NCBI RefSeq assembly: GCF_965248315.1
Contig: NZ_CBDFIX010000002.1
Span: forward strand, 310,001-374,000
Direction of reading: 5' to 3'
Origin: Ulvibacterium sp965248315
Lineage (GTDB): Bacteria > Bacteroidota > Bacteroidia > Flavobacteriales > Flavobacteriaceae
Length of the DNA stretch: 64,000 nt
Within the stretch, counting starts at the first letter, position 1; the number at the start of each line of letters is the position of its first letter. This document shows positions 34,352 through 42,235 of the stretch, one piece after another. The position numbers were made by a program, and so were the translations under genes. Under the pieces are notes generated by a model. The model was not told where the DNA came from, ran no database searches, and saw nothing but the letters and a program-made list of their open reading frames with translations.

Positions 34352-36019
34352 CTATTTTTCGCTAGTTATTTTACCTTTTTCCAAAGTGAGGATACGACCA
34401 CATCGATCAATCCATTTTGGGTTTTGGCTCACTACCATTAAAGCCCATGGACTATCCTTATGGGTAAGGAAATCCATAATGCGAGTAGCCTCTTTTTCAT
34501 CAAATTGATCCAAGGGATCTTTAAGAATAATCAATTCAGGTTTCCTTACAATGCTCCGTGCCAAAACTATTTTTTTGGAAATAGTATAGGAAATCTGTTT
34601 CCCCTCCGGATAAATAATGGTCTTTAGCCCTTGGGGCTGTTCCTTTACAAACTGGGTTAGCCCAGCCTTTTCCAAAGCCCAATAAATATCCTCCATAGGA
34701 ACGTCATCATCCCCAAATGTTATGTTCTCCAAGATTGTACCCTCAAAGGGCGACTCTTCTGTTAGTGATTGACCCAAGTGGGCACGGTAATAGTTGAGAT
34801 TCAGCCCCCTCAAAGACACATTATTAATAAAAATATCGCCTTCATCCGGTTCAATAATACCTGCAATAAGTCGTAGCAAGGTAGCCTTCCCGGAACCATT
34901 GGGCCCCTGTAACAAAATGGTACAGTTTGGAGTTATGGTAAGGGAAACATCGTCTATGATCTTTCTATTGGTCCCGGGTGCTTTAAAGGTAACCCTGTCC
35001 AATTCCACGGTAAACCCTTCATGCTCCTTGAAAGGCTCTTCCCCTTGTTGTGGTTCCAACTCCTTGTCTACTACCTGACCTAACTTTTCTAGAGAAGTAA
35101 GGACATCATAAAAGGATTCCAAACCTAGGATAAGTTTCTCCACAGAGGCAATAACCAATAGGATAATGATTTCCGCTGCCACAAACTGGCCAATGTTCAT
35201 TTCCTGGTTCAATACCAATAGGCCGCCTATTAAAAGTAAACCAGCGGTTACCAATACCTTAAACCCGATCATCTGAATAAATTGGAGTACCAATATCCTA
35301 AAGTGGCTCTCCCTGGCTTCTAGGTAACCGTCTACAAGGTCATCGCTTTTCCGAAGGGCGTGATTGGTCCTCCCGGAAAGTTTAAAGCTAATAATGGAAC
35401 GGGCTACCTCTTGTATCCAATGGGCTACCTTGTATTTGTTTTTGGACTCGTCCAAACTAGTTTCCAAACCCCTTTGAATGGTATACTTAAATACGATATA
35501 AATCAATACTATTAATAGTATCCCGTAAATAATGAAGAAGGGATGGTAAAAGGAAAGCAGCAATAATCCAAAGATAATCTGAAGTAAAGCCGTTGGAAAA
35601 TCCACTAAAAGTTTGGATAAACCTTTTTGAACGTTGAGCGTATCAAAAAAGCGATTGGCCAATTCAGGAGGGTAAAAATTCCGCAACTCGCTCATTCTTA
35701 TTTTGGGAAATCTGTAGGTAAATTCAAAGGAGGCGCGCGTAAATATTTTTTGCTGGATATTTTCAATGATCCTAATCTGCATCAATTGTAGTATCCCGGC
35801 AAAGGCGACGCCCAAAGTAACCAGTATAACCAGTATGATCCAGGAGGTACTCACTTGGGCTCCTTGAATAAGGTTAATAATAGCCTGAATACCCAAAGGC
35901 AAGGTAAGGGTCACAAGTCCCGCAAAGATGGCATAATAGAAAATTTGAAGTACGTCCTTTCTATCCAGTTTTAGTAGGCCTACCAAGCGCTGCCATGCCG
36001 TCAAAATCTTTTTTGCCAT
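34352..36019 (-). CDS. ABC exporter half-transporter with degraded ATPase motifs
   Basis: 555 residues: a type I exporter membrane domain (about residues 20-310; LVTLTLPLGIQAIINLIQGAQ, with coupling-helix-like segments) and a C-terminal nucleotide-binding domain. The Walker A is GPNGSGKATLL, with Ala where Ser or Thr is expected. The Q-loop is kept (HLGQSLTEESPFEGT). The signature LSGGQ is replaced by ISYTI, the Walker B aspartate-glutamate by KD (LIILKDPLDQF), and the switch His by Gln (VVSQNPKW). It lacks a peptidase domain. Together this suggests little or no ATP hydrolysis. It lies between tetR (3-nt gap) and the HlyD gene (5-nt gap). Confidence 0.88.
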   Translation of the reverse strand: MAKKILTAWQRLVGLLKLDRKDVLQIFYYAIFAGLVTLTLPLGIQAIINLIQGAQVSTSWIILVILVTLGVAFAGILQLMQIRIIENIQQKIFTRASFEFTYRFPKIRMSELRNFYPPELANRFFDTLNVQKGLSKLLVDFPTALLQIIFGLLLLSFYHPFFIIYGILLIVLIYIVFKYTIQRGLETSLDESKNKYKVAHWIQEVARSIISFKLSGRTNHALRKSDDLVDGYLEARESHFRILVLQFIQMIGFKVLVTAGLLLIGGLLVLNQEMNIGQFVAAEIIILLVIASVEKLILGLESFYDVLTSLEKLGQVVDKELEPQQGEEPFKEHEGFTVELDRVTFKAPGTNRKIIDDVSLTITPNCTILLQGPNGSGKATLLRLIAGIIEPDEGDIFINNVSLRGLNLNYYRAHLGQSLTEESPFEGTILENITFGDDDVPMEDIYWALEKAGLTQFVKEQPQGLKTIIYPEGKQISYTISKKIVLARSIVRKPELIILKDPLDQFDEKEATRIMDFLTHKDSPWALMVVSQNPKWIDRCGRILTLEKGKITSEK

Positions 36020-36022
36020 GTA

Positions 36023-36697
36023 TTAAGCTTTTAAGGATTTGAACACTAAATCAATGAAATACTGGGTAGGGGTTATGTCTTCATTGCAGTCCGTTAGGGA
36101 CGAAAAGTGTTCTTTTAGGAAATATTGGTGCAAGGACCCTTCAATAATGGTACTTGCAAGGCTGGATGGGTAAGGATAACCGGAATCCAGGGCTTTTATC
36201 ATATTGCTTATGCGATTTATCAACCTCTTATAGATAACGAAGTACCCTTCCTTATTTTCTTCATCAACCTCTTTGGTCAAATAGGATTTTGAATATTCAT
36301 TGATTACGATCTTGTTCAATATAACTTCGTTGATATGCGAAAAGGCGGAATCTTCCTTGGTTTCACGGGTCATAATCTCTATCGCCTTGGTAAGTTTGTC
36401 CTTCATATCGGGAATACTATTGGTAGAAAACACCAATTGATACTCCAACCACCCCCAATACCATGAAGTAAGGTATAATAGAAGTTTATGTTTATTCTCA
36501 AAATACCTATAAATAGAGCTTTCATTGGATCCGATCCTGGCACCTAATTTTCTGAATGTGAAACTTTCGAACCCCATCTCGTGTATCATTAGAATACTCT
36601 CTTCCACTATTCTTTTTCCCAAATCCGAAGATTCCGGATCCTTGATAAAAATTTTTTCGTTAATCCCAATTTTCAAAGATTGCATTAGATGCTCCAT
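36023..36697 (-). CDS. TetR/AcrR family transcriptional regulator
   Basis: 224 residues. The helix-turn-helix lies at about residues 43-70 (FESFTFRKLGARIGSNESSIYRYFENKHKLLLYL), the standard TetR DNA-binding pattern. The C-terminal ligand domain is variable and not assignable. It is the first gene of the export operon. Its -7 box (36724-36731) directly abuts a palindrome at 36732-36744, so it probably represses itself and the operon. The divergent small secreted genes at 36854 and 37267 share the control region. Confidence 0.92.
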   Translation of the reverse strand: MEHLMQSLKIGINEKIFIKDPESSDLGKRIVEESILMIHEMGFESFTFRKLGARIGSNESSIYRYFENKHKLLLYLTSWYWGWLEYQLVFSTNSIPDMKDKLTKAIEIMTRETKEDSAFSHINEVILNKIVINEYSKSYLTKEVDEENKEGYFVIYKRLINRISNMIKALDSGYPYPSSLASTIIEGSLHQYFLKEHFSSLTDCNEDITPTQYFIDLVFKSLKA

Positions 36698-36723
36698 AAC
36701 TGTCCTTGTTTACCATTATTTGG

Positions 36724-36731
36724 CAAATATA
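36724..36731 (-). promoter_or_regulatory. -7 promoter box TATATTTG for the tetR-export operon
   Basis: Exact TAnnTTTG match on the minus strand, 26 nt upstream of the tetR ATG and immediately adjacent to the palindrome 36732-36744, so a bound repressor would block it. Confidence 0.6.
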
Positions 36732-36770
36732 ATAGTATTACTATCATATTTTAATAGTTTAACAACTATT
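36732..36770. promoter_or_regulatory. Candidate TetR operators: two palindromes in the divergent region
   Basis: atagtattactat at 36732-36744 is a perfect palindrome with a central base, sharing its core with 31514-31530. A second dyad, AATAGTT-n4-AACTATT, lies at 36753-36770. They sit between the tetR promoter box and the promoter box (36807-36814) of the divergent secreted genes. Confidence 0.6.
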
Positions 36771-36806
36771 TAACGGAAGTATCACTTCCATGTTTAGAAG
36801 TATTGT

Positions 36807-36814
36807 TATATTTG
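36807..36814 (+). promoter_or_regulatory. -7 promoter box TATATTTG for the small secreted genes
   Basis: Exact TAnnTTTG match, 39 nt upstream of the ATG at 36854 and about 37 bp from the nearest dyad. Confidence 0.55.
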
Positions 36815-36853
36815 TAATTAGTAGGGCGTAAAACTGATAATATCACAATAAAA

Positions 36854-37249
36854 ATGAAATTTTTTGTAACTTTTATGGGAATTATCGCCTCGTTTTTTAT
36901 AGGGAGTGCACAACAAACGGGTTTGTTGGTATTGGACGATTATCAGAAAATTGAGACCTCCTATGCCTCCACCATACATGAAATACAACTTCCAGCAGAG
37001 GAAGTTATGGCCATCATGGGCGGTCTGGACGATTGGGACGGGATGAACAATTACTTCAACATATTTGGAAGTAAACTAATCGTTGAACGTATGGATCTGA
37101 ACAGTGATGGATCCAAGCAACTTACGCTAAGACGTGAGGATGGTAGGGATTTTTATAATTTATTTCAGACCATCACGGCAAAATTGGTTCCTATTTCGGT
37201 GGAAAACAACACGGGTAGTCCATACCCTAAAATAGATAATACACAATAA
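36854..37249 (+). CDS. Small secreted protein of the TetR-linked cluster (first)
   Basis: 131 residues with a signal peptide (MKFFVTFMGIIASFFIGSAQ) and probable export to the periplasm or beyond. The core is alternating beta and helical: EIQLPAEEVMAIMGG, FNIFGSKLIVERMDLNSDGSKQLTLRREDGRDFY and TITAKLVPI. That last pattern (variable strand, basic strand, GR-D/K-F) recurs in the next gene, so the pair are likely distant paralogues. No known family is recognised. It is divergent from tetR and shares the operator region, which suggests a satellite or cargo role in the export system. Confidence 0.7.
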   Translation: MKFFVTFMGIIASFFIGSAQQTGLLVLDDYQKIETSYASTIHEIQLPAEEVMAIMGGLDDWDGMNNYFNIFGSKLIVERMDLNSDGSKQLTLRREDGRDFYNLFQTITAKLVPISVENNTGSPYPKIDNTQ

Positions 37250-37266
37250 CCTAAATTCAATATAAT

Positions 37267-37656
37267 ATGAAAACAGTAGTATTCTCCCTCGTATTTATGC
37301 TCGCAGGTTTTACAACCATGGCACAGGACACTAGTGATTTGGTTGAAATTGGCGATGTAATGAGCATTAACGTTCCGGAAAATGGAAGTTTTGCGCATAT
37401 TCATTTTCCTCGAAAAAACCTTATTATAAAAAGAGGTGGTATAGCGGACATGAAAAGCGTCCATGGCAACAAAGTAGTGGTGACGGACATTAAGACAAAA
37501 GGGAACGGAAATACCGTAGTCGCCTTAAAACGTAAAAATGGTCGAAAATTTTTCAAATTTCTTCCATCTGTAAAAGCCGATCTGGAAAGTGCACTGGCCA
37601 AAGGCGAACTAAAAATTGCCGATTCCTCCCAAAAGGATGAAATTGCCAGAAGGTAA
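37267..37656 (+). CDS. Small secreted protein of the TetR-linked cluster (second)
   Basis: 129 residues with a clear signal peptide (MKTVVFSLVFMLAGFTTMAQ). The mature part is basic: HIHFPRKNLIIKRGGIADMK, GNKVVVTDIKTKGNGNTVVALKRKNGRKFFKF and VKADLESALAKGELK. It follows the previous gene by 17 nt and must be co-transcribed. Similarity in pattern to the proteins at 36854 and 30996 suggests one small family surrounding the TolC/HlyD/ABC genes. Function is unknown. Confidence 0.7.
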   Translation: MKTVVFSLVFMLAGFTTMAQDTSDLVEIGDVMSINVPENGSFAHIHFPRKNLIIKRGGIADMKSVHGNKVVVTDIKTKGNGNTVVALKRKNGRKFFKFLPSVKADLESALAKGELKIADSSQKDEIARR

Positions 37657-37679
37657 ATAGTATATAATTTTGTTCTCTC

Positions 37680-37743
37680 AGAGCACCGGCCCATTCACAA
37701 TCGTATTCGCTAGACGGTTTTGGTCCCATGGCCGGTGCCTCTA
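37680..37743. repeat. Long-loop inverted repeat at a convergent junction
   Basis: GCACCGGCC at 37683-37691 pairs perfectly with GGCCGGTGC at 37730-37738, extendable to AGAG/CTCT with one mismatch, around a 38-nt loop. There is no T run. It sits between the ends of the secreted-protein operon and the convergent LysR gene, and may act as a bidirectional termination structure. Confidence 0.5.
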
Positions 37744-37823
37744 TTTACAAAGGTTACAGTAGGTGGGGAAAAGTGAACTATCCGGAGGGTAAGTTAAATC
37801 CCAATAACCGGGGAGAATAAACA

Positions 37824-38747
37824 CTAATAATCCCCGAACCAATTGAATTTCTCATCAATAATTTTGGCTTTGGCCTCTTCAATATGTCCCAAAAAAGCCT
37901 TTGCCGCCGGTGAGAGGTTTTTAGAACTTAACCAAACTAAGTTCCATGTTGTTATTATGGGCAACCCCTTTACCGGAATAATTTGAAGGTCTCCATTGTT
38001 AAGTTCGTTCTTAATTCCTATTAACGGCATTATGGAGCTTCCCAAACCGGCAAGTACGGCCTGCTTCACCGCTTCATTGGAAGTAAGTTCCATCTTCTTA
38101 CGTATAGAAAACCGATTTCGAGTTATGAAATTTTCCATAGCCCCCCGAGTCGCCGAACCCTGTTCCCTAAATATCAAAGGGAGCTCCTCAAAAAGTTTCT
38201 TCCCATCTTTACTATTTTTTAGCGACATTCCAGATGGACCAACAAAAAAAAGCTTGTTCTCCATAAGTTCCACGCGATCTATTTTCATTTTTTTGGGGAG
38301 AACGGATACCAAGGCAAAATCCACCTCGTTTTGTGCCAAACTTTCGACCACTTTGGTTTTGTTCGTTACATCCATAATCAGATCAATTCCTGGATGCTCC
38401 TTCATAAATTCGGAAAGAAAATAAGGAATAACATATTTACCGGTGGACACTACCGAAATTTTCATTCGGCCCGCCAGTTGTCCTTCGTGGAACAAAGTCT
38501 TATAATTTATGGCATATACTTCGTTAAGAATTTTTTCTGCGGCCTCTGCTATTTCCCTTCCGAAATCCGTAATGAACAATTTACGACCAACCACCTCTGT
38601 AAGGGGAATGGAGAACTGATCTTGAAAGTTCTTAAGTTGAATGGAAACTGCAGGTTGCGTAAGATGAAGTTCCTCCGAAGCTTTTGTAATACTTTGTGTT
38701 TCAGATATTTTAAGAAATATTTTGAGTTGATGCAACGTATAATTCAT
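37824..38747 (-). CDS. LysR family transcriptional regulator divergent from isocitrate dehydrogenase
   Basis: 307 residues. The N-terminal winged helix (TLHQLKIFLKISETQSITKASEELHLTQPAVSIQLKNFQ) is followed by a periplasmic-binding-like effector domain (GRMKISVVSTGKYVIPYFLSEFMKEHPGIDL, then TSNEAVKQAVLAGLGSSIMPL). The overall type resembles CbbR/CmpR/NdhR regulators of carbon metabolism, which respond to metabolites such as 2-oxoglutarate or phosphoglycolate. Its start codon overlaps a 15-bp direct repeat (38738-38752), consistent with autoregulation. It probably controls the divergent icd-sbtA genes. Confidence 0.9.
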   Translation of the reverse strand: MNYTLHQLKIFLKISETQSITKASEELHLTQPAVSIQLKNFQDQFSIPLTEVVGRKLFITDFGREIAEAAEKILNEVYAINYKTLFHEGQLAGRMKISVVSTGKYVIPYFLSEFMKEHPGIDLIMDVTNKTKVVESLAQNEVDFALVSVLPKKMKIDRVELMENKLFFVGPSGMSLKNSKDGKKLFEELPLIFREQGSATRGAMENFITRNRFSIRKKMELTSNEAVKQAVLAGLGSSIMPLIGIKNELNNGDLQIIPVKGLPIITTWNLVWLSSKNLSPAAKAFLGHIEEAKAKIIDEKFNWFGDY

Positions 38748-38774
38748 AATAATTTTTAATATAATTCATAATAA
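38738..38774. promoter_or_regulatory. Pair of 15-bp direct repeats, candidate LysR binding region
   Basis: TATAATTCATAATAA occurs at 38738-38752 and again at 38760-38774. The copies are 22 bp apart (two helical turns), and one covers the LysR start codon. The surrounding sequence is AT-rich, so a chance element cannot be excluded. Confidence 0.5.
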
Positions 38775-38804
38775 ATATAAATATTAATTTATTAATAATG
38801 GTGT

Positions 38805-38812
38805 TATTTTTG
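38805..38812 (+). promoter_or_regulatory. -7 promoter box TATTTTTG for icd
   Basis: Exact TAnnTTTG match, 54 nt upstream of the ATG at 38867 and just downstream of the direct repeats. It overlaps the upstream in-frame ATG at 38798, which is therefore unlikely to be the start. Confidence 0.5.
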
Positions 38813-38866
38813 CTGCCGATAAATAATATTCAAATAATCGAAAATTTCGAAATCCTTAGAAAACGT

Positions 38867-40300
38867 ATGGACAAAATTACAGTAGCAAAAGGTGATGGCA
38901 TTGGGCCGGAAATCATGGACGCAACCTTGGATATACTCCTAAACGCGGGTGCCCAATTGGAGATAGATGAAATTGAAATTGGCGAGCAAGTGTATCTCGC
39001 CGGCAATACCGCAGGCATAGCTCCAGAATCTTGGGAAAGTATCCGTAGGAACAAAGTTTTCCTAAAAGCGCCCATAACCACACCACAGGGTGGAGGTTAT
39101 AAAAGTCTAAATGTTACTACAAGGAAGTCTTTGGGACTGTATGCCAATGTACGTCCATGCAAAAGTCTGCATCCTTTTATAAGTACCAAGCATCCGGATA
39201 TGGATGTGGTCATTATTCGTGAGAATGAAGAAGACCTTTATGCCGGCATAGAGCATCAACAAACGGACGAGGTAGTCCAATGCCTAAAGTTGATAAGTCG
39301 CCCAGGCTGCGAAAAAATAGTTCGTTATGCTTTTGAATTTGCAAAAAAGTACCATCGGAAAAAGGTCACTTGTTTTACCAAGGACAATATTATGAAGCAA
39401 ACGGATGGTCTTTTTCATAAAGTGTTCGATGAAATCGCCGTAGAATATCCGGAAATAGAGAACGAACATTGGATCGTAGATATAGGTGCCGCTAAGATGG
39501 CGGATACCCCAGAGTTGTTCGATGTAATCGTAATGCCCAATCTTTACGGGGATGTCCTCTCCGATGTTGCGGCCCAGATAACCGGTTCCGTAGGTTTGGC
39601 GGGTTCTTCCAATATAGGTGAAGAATGCGCCATGTTCGAGGCCATCCATGGTTCGGCACCACGTAGGGCGGGTCAAAACCTGGCCAATCCTTCCGGTCTA
39701 TTACAGGGAGCTATAATGATGCTGAATCACCTGGGGCAGACGGATATTGCCGAGAAGGTTCAAAATGCTTGGCTATGTACCATGGAAGAAGGTATTCATA
39801 CATATGATATATACAAAGAAGGGACAAGCACGAAAAAAGTAGGCACCAAAGAATTTGCGGAAGCTGTAATTGCCAATCTGGGCAAGACACCAGAGACCCT
39901 AGCCAAGGTAAGCTATGAAAAAGGCGCTCCCTTGAATTTGCCCAAATATAAGCGTAAGCCTCTAGCGGATAAGGTACTGGTTGGCGTAGATCTCTTTGTA
40001 CATTGGCCCGGTTTCGACGCCAATGAAATTGGGCCAATATTGCAGAAACTGGATAACGAAAAAGTAAAATTGACCATGATTACCAATAGGGGCATAAAAG
40101 TGTGGCCCCGTGGTTTTAAAGAAACTTTTTGTACCGACCACTGGCGATGCAGGTTCTCCGCGGAGTCCGAGCCAATGGAAAAGGATGAAATTGTTAGGCT
40201 TATGGGCGATGCCATAAAGCATAATATCGATGTCATCAAAACTGAAAACCTTTATCAATTTGATGGAAAGCAAGCTTTTTCGTTGGGCCAAGGGCAATAG
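38867..40300 (+). CDS. icd: NADP-type isocitrate dehydrogenase, Thermus-like long form
   Basis: 477 residues from MDKITVAKGDGIGPEIM. Substrate-site and metal residues are in the segments VIIRENEEDLYAGIEH, ENEHWIVDIGAAKMADTPELFDVIVMPNLYGDVLSD and AMFEAIHGSAPR. A C-terminal extra domain (about residues 365-477: LADKVLVGVDLFVHWPGFDANEIGPIL, ITNRGIKVWPRG) is characteristic of the T. thermophilus-type enzyme. It makes 2-oxoglutarate and CO2. It is divergent from the LysR gene and followed by a small gene and SbtA, so IDH and bicarbonate uptake may be co-regulated. Confidence 0.92.
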   Translation: MDKITVAKGDGIGPEIMDATLDILLNAGAQLEIDEIEIGEQVYLAGNTAGIAPESWESIRRNKVFLKAPITTPQGGGYKSLNVTTRKSLGLYANVRPCKSLHPFISTKHPDMDVVIIRENEEDLYAGIEHQQTDEVVQCLKLISRPGCEKIVRYAFEFAKKYHRKKVTCFTKDNIMKQTDGLFHKVFDEIAVEYPEIENEHWIVDIGAAKMADTPELFDVIVMPNLYGDVLSDVAAQITGSVGLAGSSNIGEECAMFEAIHGSAPRRAGQNLANPSGLLQGAIMMLNHLGQTDIAEKVQNAWLCTMEEGIHTYDIYKEGTSTKKVGTKEFAEAVIANLGKTPETLAKVSYEKGAPLNLPKYKRKPLADKVLVGVDLFVHWPGFDANEIGPILQKLDNEKVKLTMITNRGIKVWPRGFKETFCTDHWRCRFSAESEPMEKDEIVRLMGDAIKHNIDVIKTENLYQFDGKQAFSLGQGQ

Positions 40301-40634
40301 TAACAAATGTGGCAAACCTCATCCTCGGGAAGAACAAGGAGTTCCCCCGGGGGGTGAGGGTACCATAAAATTGGTACAAGGCGTTTTCTCACCTGTAGAG
40401 GCTGCTGATGTACTTTTATCCCTGATTAACGATAAAATTAAGTTTCATACCGTCCAAGCACTCAACTTGCAAAAAGGCTATCAAGAAGACATCTCGCATT
40501 CCGAAGAACGTATCAAGGAATTGAAGGAAGCAAAAAACATGGTAAAAGATCTTGTTATAAAAGCCCATAAAGAAGGTATGAAAGTTGAAATAAGCAGCCC
40601 CATAAAAATCAAGCTTACGAAATTACACTCTTAA
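40263..40634 (+). CDS. Small unknown protein between icd and sbtA, overlapping icd out of frame
   Basis: 123 residues from the ATG at 40263. An alternative ATG at 40230 would deepen the overlap with icd. The first 35 residues are overlap-derived and of low complexity (PHPREEQGVPPGGEG). From about residue 36 the protein is well ordered and helical: IKLVQGVFSPVEAADVLLSLINDKIKFHTVQALNLQKG, then EERIKELKEAKNMVKDLVIKAHKEGMKVEISSPIKIKL. I recognise no family. It is not PII/SbtB-like by motif, but its position next to SbtA makes a regulatory subunit possible. Confidence 0.65.
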   Translation: MESKLFRWAKGNSNKCGKPHPREEQGVPPGGEGTIKLVQGVFSPVEAADVLLSLINDKIKFHTVQALNLQKGYQEDISHSEERIKELKEAKNMVKDLVIKAHKEGMKVEISSPIKIKLTKLHS

Positions 40635-40670
40635 ACCCTGTATTTAGGGCCATAACCAACAACCTGTTAA

Positions 40671-41633
40671 ATGGATTTACATCTATTGGTAGATAATCTT
40701 ACCAACCCCGCACTGCTCTTTTTCTTTTTGGGAATCATAGCGGTACAGCTCAAAAGCGACTTGGAAATTCCGCCTAATTCCGCAAAATTCATTTCACTTT
40801 ATCTCATGTTCTCCATTGGCTTCAAAGGTGGGCTTGAGCTTTCACACAGTGATTTGGATATGGAAATATTATGGTCCCTGCTTTTTGGGGTGTTTCTGGC
40901 CCTTTTCGTCCCAATATTTACGTACTTTATCTTGCGTAGAAAGTTTAATGTTGCCAACTCAGGGGCCATTGCGGCTGCCTACGGCTCGGTTAGTGCCGTA
41001 ACCTTTGTCACGGCAGTGTCTTTTTTGGAAATCGAACAAATAGAGTTTGGAGGGCATATGGTAGCCGTTATGGCTTTGATGGAGGCACCTTCCATTATTA
41101 TTGGAGTTCTATTAATGGCGTATTTTCAAAAAGACCAAAAAGGTAGTGTAAAACTTAATGGGGTTTTACATCATTCACTCACAAATGGCAGCGTACTTCT
41201 TATCATGGGCAGTTTGGTCATTGGGTTTTTGGCCAGTGATCAACAGGCAAGGGGTATAGAACCCTTTACAACTGATATTTTTAAAGGGTTTTTAGCGGTG
41301 TTCTTATTGGACATGGGCATTAGCAGTGGGAAAAAACTAAACGATTTTCTTAAAAAGGGATGGTTCGCTTTTTTCTTTGCCATCATTATACCGCTAATAA
41401 ATGGTTGTACGGTTGCCGTAGTAAGTTCAATCTTTACGGAAAGCGTGGGCAATCGGTTCCTATTTGCCATTTTGGCCGCAAGTGCTTCCTATATTGCGGT
41501 TCCGGCGGCAATGCGCTTAGCGGCACCAAAAGCCAATCCCAGCCTATACTTGCCCATGGCACTTGCCATTACATTCCCATTCAATATTACCTTGGGGATG
41601 CCCCTTTACCTTTATATCGTCCAAACCTTTTGA
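40671..41633 (+). CDS. sbtA: Sodium-dependent bicarbonate transporter, SbtA-like
   Basis: 320 residues, about ten hydrophobic helices in two inverted halves. Segments LMFSIGFKGGLELSHS, AAAYGSVSAVTFVTAVSFLE and ASASYIAVPAAMRLAAPKANPSLYLPMALAITFPFNITLGMPLY match the SbtA family, known for Na+-dependent bicarbonate uptake in cyanobacteria and also found in marine Bacteroidota. It is located in the inner membrane. Bicarbonate could feed anaplerotic carboxylation. It ends the icd-linked gene group; tag follows after 38 nt under its own promoter box. Confidence 0.9.
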   Translation: MDLHLLVDNLTNPALLFFFLGIIAVQLKSDLEIPPNSAKFISLYLMFSIGFKGGLELSHSDLDMEILWSLLFGVFLALFVPIFTYFILRRKFNVANSGAIAAAYGSVSAVTFVTAVSFLEIEQIEFGGHMVAVMALMEAPSIIIGVLLMAYFQKDQKGSVKLNGVLHHSLTNGSVLLIMGSLVIGFLASDQQARGIEPFTTDIFKGFLAVFLLDMGISSGKKLNDFLKKGWFAFFFAIIIPLINGCTVAVVSSIFTESVGNRFLFAILAASASYIAVPAAMRLAAPKANPSLYLPMALAITFPFNITLGMPLYLYIVQTF

Positions 41634-41642
41634 TCTAATCCC

Positions 41643-41650
41643 TATCTTTG
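41643..41650 (+). promoter_or_regulatory. -7 promoter box TATCTTTG for tag
   Basis: Exact TAnnTTTG match, 21 nt upstream of the ATG at 41672. Confidence 0.55.
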
Positions 41651-41671
41651 ATTTAAAGTTATTCAACCTTT

Positions 41672-42235
41672 ATGGAAAGACATAGATGTGGCTGGTGCTT
41701 AGGAGATGACCTGTATGAAGCCTATCATGATTACGAATGGGGCGTTCCTGTAAAAGACGACGAAACCTTATTCGAATTCTTGATTCTGGAGACTTTCCAA
41801 GCCGGATTGAGCTGGATTACCATCCTTAGGAAACGTGAAAATTTCAGAAAGGCCTTTGATAATTTTGATTACAAGAAGATAGCGGCATATGACCAAAGTA
41901 AAATCGATACGCTTTTACAGGATCCGGGAATTGTACGCAACAAGTTAAAAGTAAATGCCACTGTTTCCAATGCAAAAGCCTTTATGGAGGTGCAACGGGA
42001 ATTTGGAACTTTTAGTAATTATATCTGGGGGTTTGTGGATGGCAAGCCCATTAAAAATGCCTTAAAAACCTATAAGGATGCCCCCGCAAACACTAAACTT
42101 TCCGATACCATTAGTAAAGATTTAAAGAAAAGGGGATTCAAATTTGTGGGCAGCACCGTGGTCTATGCCCATATGCAGGCCACAGGAATGGTAAATGATC
42201 ATGAAATACAATGTTTTAGGTACCATGAGGTTTAG
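41672..42235 (+). CDS. tag: DNA-3-methyladenine glycosylase I
   Basis: 187 residues. The zinc-binding N-terminus RCGWCLGDDLYEAYHDYEWGVPVKDDETLFEFLILETFQAGLSWITILRKRENFRKAF is the signature of Tag, and the C-terminal GSTVVYAHMQATGMVNDHEIQCFRYHE carries the zinc-binding His and Cys residues. It removes 3-methyladenine from alkylated DNA. Its last 11 nt overlap the start of the next gene. Confidence 0.96.
   Translation: MERHRCGWCLGDDLYEAYHDYEWGVPVKDDETLFEFLILETFQAGLSWITILRKRENFRKAFDNFDYKKIAAYDQSKIDTLLQDPGIVRNKLKVNATVSNAKAFMEVQREFGTFSNYIWGFVDGKPIKNALKTYKDAPANTKLSDTISKDLKKRGFKFVGSTVVYAHMQATGMVNDHEIQCFRYHEV

Noticed and set aside
37680..37743. Integron attC-like or attachment site
   Set aside because: There is no integrase or cassette structure nearby; the inverted repeat sits at a convergent gene junction and is better seen as a termination or spacer structure.
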